From positions 1 through 14,751 of the forward strand of contig JAJYTK010000005.1 in assembly GCA_021793095.1 (NCBI GenBank): DNA of 14,751 nucleotides, written 5' to 3'. Both the position numbers and the translations under genes were made by a program. The first letter of the stretch is position 1; each line of letters begins with the position of its first letter. The notes under the pieces were generated by a model that was not told where the DNA came from, ran no database searches, and was given only the letters and a program-made list of their open reading frames with translations. This DNA comes from Pseudomonadota bacterium. GTDB lineage: Bacteria > Pseudomonadota > Gammaproteobacteria > Burkholderiales > Burkholderiaceae_B. Positions 13,815 to 14,751 of this stretch are shown one piece after another.

Positions 13815-14751
13815 TCACTGGCGAGGCTGTAGCCCCAAGGCGTTTAAAAGCTGCAGATCATGGTCTTGACTGGGGTTGGGGGTAGTCAACAGAGTATCTC
13901 CATAAAAGATTGAGTTAGCGCCCGCTAAAAAGCAAAGGGCTTGGGTGCTGTCCTGTAATTCGGTACGGCCTGCAGATAACCGCACCATCGCTTTGGGCAT
14001 GCAAATGCGTACTACAGCAATGGTACGGACCAACTCAAAGGGGTGGGGCGGTGCTTGTTCAGCCAAAGGCGTCCCTGGGTGGGGGACTAATTGGTTAATA
14101 GGCACAGACTGCGGATAAGGGTTGAGGTTGGCCAAGGTGGCAATCAGGTGTGCGCGTTGTTCGACACTTTCGCCTAACCCGATGATGCCGCCCACGCAGC
14201 TGTTGAGTTGCGCATCATGGACTGCTTGGATGGTTTTGAGTCGATCAGCAAAATGCCGCGTGCTGATTATCTCGGGGTAAAAATCCTCTGAAGTATCCAG
14301 ATTATGGTTGTAAAAGTCCAGTCCTGCCGCCTTAAGCCGTTCGGCTTGGCCCTGTTTCAGCATCCCGAGTGTGACACAGGTTTCCAGTCCTAAGGCCTTG
14401 ACCTCTTGAATCATGGTGATCACCTCATCGAGTTGTTTTTCTGTCGGCGAACGCCAGGCGGCGCCCATGCAAAAACGACGTGCTCCCTGAGCGCGGGCAC
14501 GCTGTGCGGCTTGGCGCACTGTCTCTAGGTCCAGCAGAGGCTCGTTTTGAATGCCCGTTTCAAAGTGCTGTGATTGCGGGCAGTAACTGCAGTTCTCAGG
14601 GCAGCCCCCCGTTTTTATTGAGAGCAAGGTGGCCAGCTCAACCTCATCGGCGGGGTGATGCTGCCGATGGATATGCTGCGCCTCCCAGAGCAATTCAATG
14701 AGCCCCTTTTGGAATAGCTCCAGTACCTTGGGTGGGGTCCATTGAGGGATC
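13815..14751 (-). CDS. bioB: Biotin synthase BioB, first few codons beyond the right edge
   Basis: Radical-SAM enzyme that inserts sulfur into dethiobiotin in the last step of biotin synthesis. The frame stays open to the window end, reading [23 protein letters not shown] before the conserved core; a TTG at 14693 is an internal Leu codon. Counting from that Leu, the [4Fe-4S] cysteines are 31, 35 and 38 (CPENCSYC), and the [2Fe-2S] ligands are C75, C106, C166 and R238. Adding 22 to each gives the E. coli numbers (53, 57, 60, 97, 128, 188, 260), so only about three residues are missing if the N-terminus is E. coli-like. YNHNLDTS (128-135) is intact. The C-terminus is complete. No other biotin genes are in view. 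Confidence 0.96.
   Translation of the reverse strand, partial: IPQWTPPKVLELFQKGLIELLWEAQHIHRQHHPADEVELATLLSIKTGGCPENCSYCPQSQHFETGIQNEPLLDLETVRQAAQRARAQGARRFCMGAAWRSPTEKQLDEVITMIQEVKALGLETCVTLGMLKQGQAERLKAAGLDFYNHNLDTSEDFYPEIISTRHFADRLKTIQAVHDAQLNSCVGGIIGLGESVEQRAHLIATLANLNPYPQSVPINQLVPHPGTPLAEQAPPHPFELVRTIAVVRICMPKAMVRLSAGRTELQDSTQALCFLAGANSIFYGDTLLTTPNPSQDHDLQLLNALGLQPRQ

Noticed and set aside
13815..14693. bioB starting at the TTG at 14693
   Set aside because: The frame continues upstream with typical BioB N-terminal sequence, and E. coli numbering shows the codon is internal.

Overview
The window looks like ordinary chromosome from a betaproteobacterium, most likely Burkholderiales of the Alcaligenaceae type. 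This is inferred from the protein sequences and the moderate GC content with AT-rich gaps; no rRNA or tRNA is present to confirm it. I see no insertion sequence, prophage, CRISPR array or RNA gene. Genes are tightly packed, with several well-formed intrinsic terminators in the first 5.4 kb.

Left part (1-5400): the 3' end of a CPBP-type membrane protein gene; the translation-linked ATPase gene ychF; a small CxxC carboxymuconolactone decarboxylase/AhpD-like gene; serA for serine synthesis; a reverse-strand group III truncated haemoglobin; a small DUF442 phosphatase-like protein; and a universal stress protein. Two short tandem repeats lie here, one of 21 bp after ychF and one of 16 bp before the stress-protein gene. 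An FNR/Anr-like box sits at class II spacing in front of the stress-protein gene.

Middle part (5400-11400): molybdenum cofactor and formate dehydrogenase maturation. fdhD (reverse) and moaA-mobA (forward) diverge from one intergenic region. A reverse-strand block, moaC-moaD-moaE-moaB-moeA, runs towards moaA-mobA, and mobA and moeA overlap tail to tail by 20 bp. Together they cover GTP to cPMP (MoaA, MoaC), cPMP to molybdopterin (MoaD, MoaE), molybdate insertion (MoeA, possibly MoaB) and conversion to the guanine dinucleotide form (MobA). FdhD then delivers sulfur to the cofactor for formate dehydrogenase. No formate dehydrogenase, moeB, second MogA-type gene or molybdate transporter is in view. 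MobA has an insertion in its nucleotide-binding loop, and MoaB lacks the usual Asp after GGTG.

Right part (11400-14751): an MFS transporter with a long acidic C-terminal tail and a 17-bp inverted repeat abutting its candidate -10 box, an EamA/DMT-family transporter on the reverse strand, and bioB (biotin synthase), whose first few codons run off the right edge.

I did not find a clearly new multi-gene system. The most useful leads are the FNR-like promoter, the MobA insertion, the MoaB active-site change, the two tandem repeats, the palindrome at the MFS promoter and the palindrome/promoter/terminator stack before serA.
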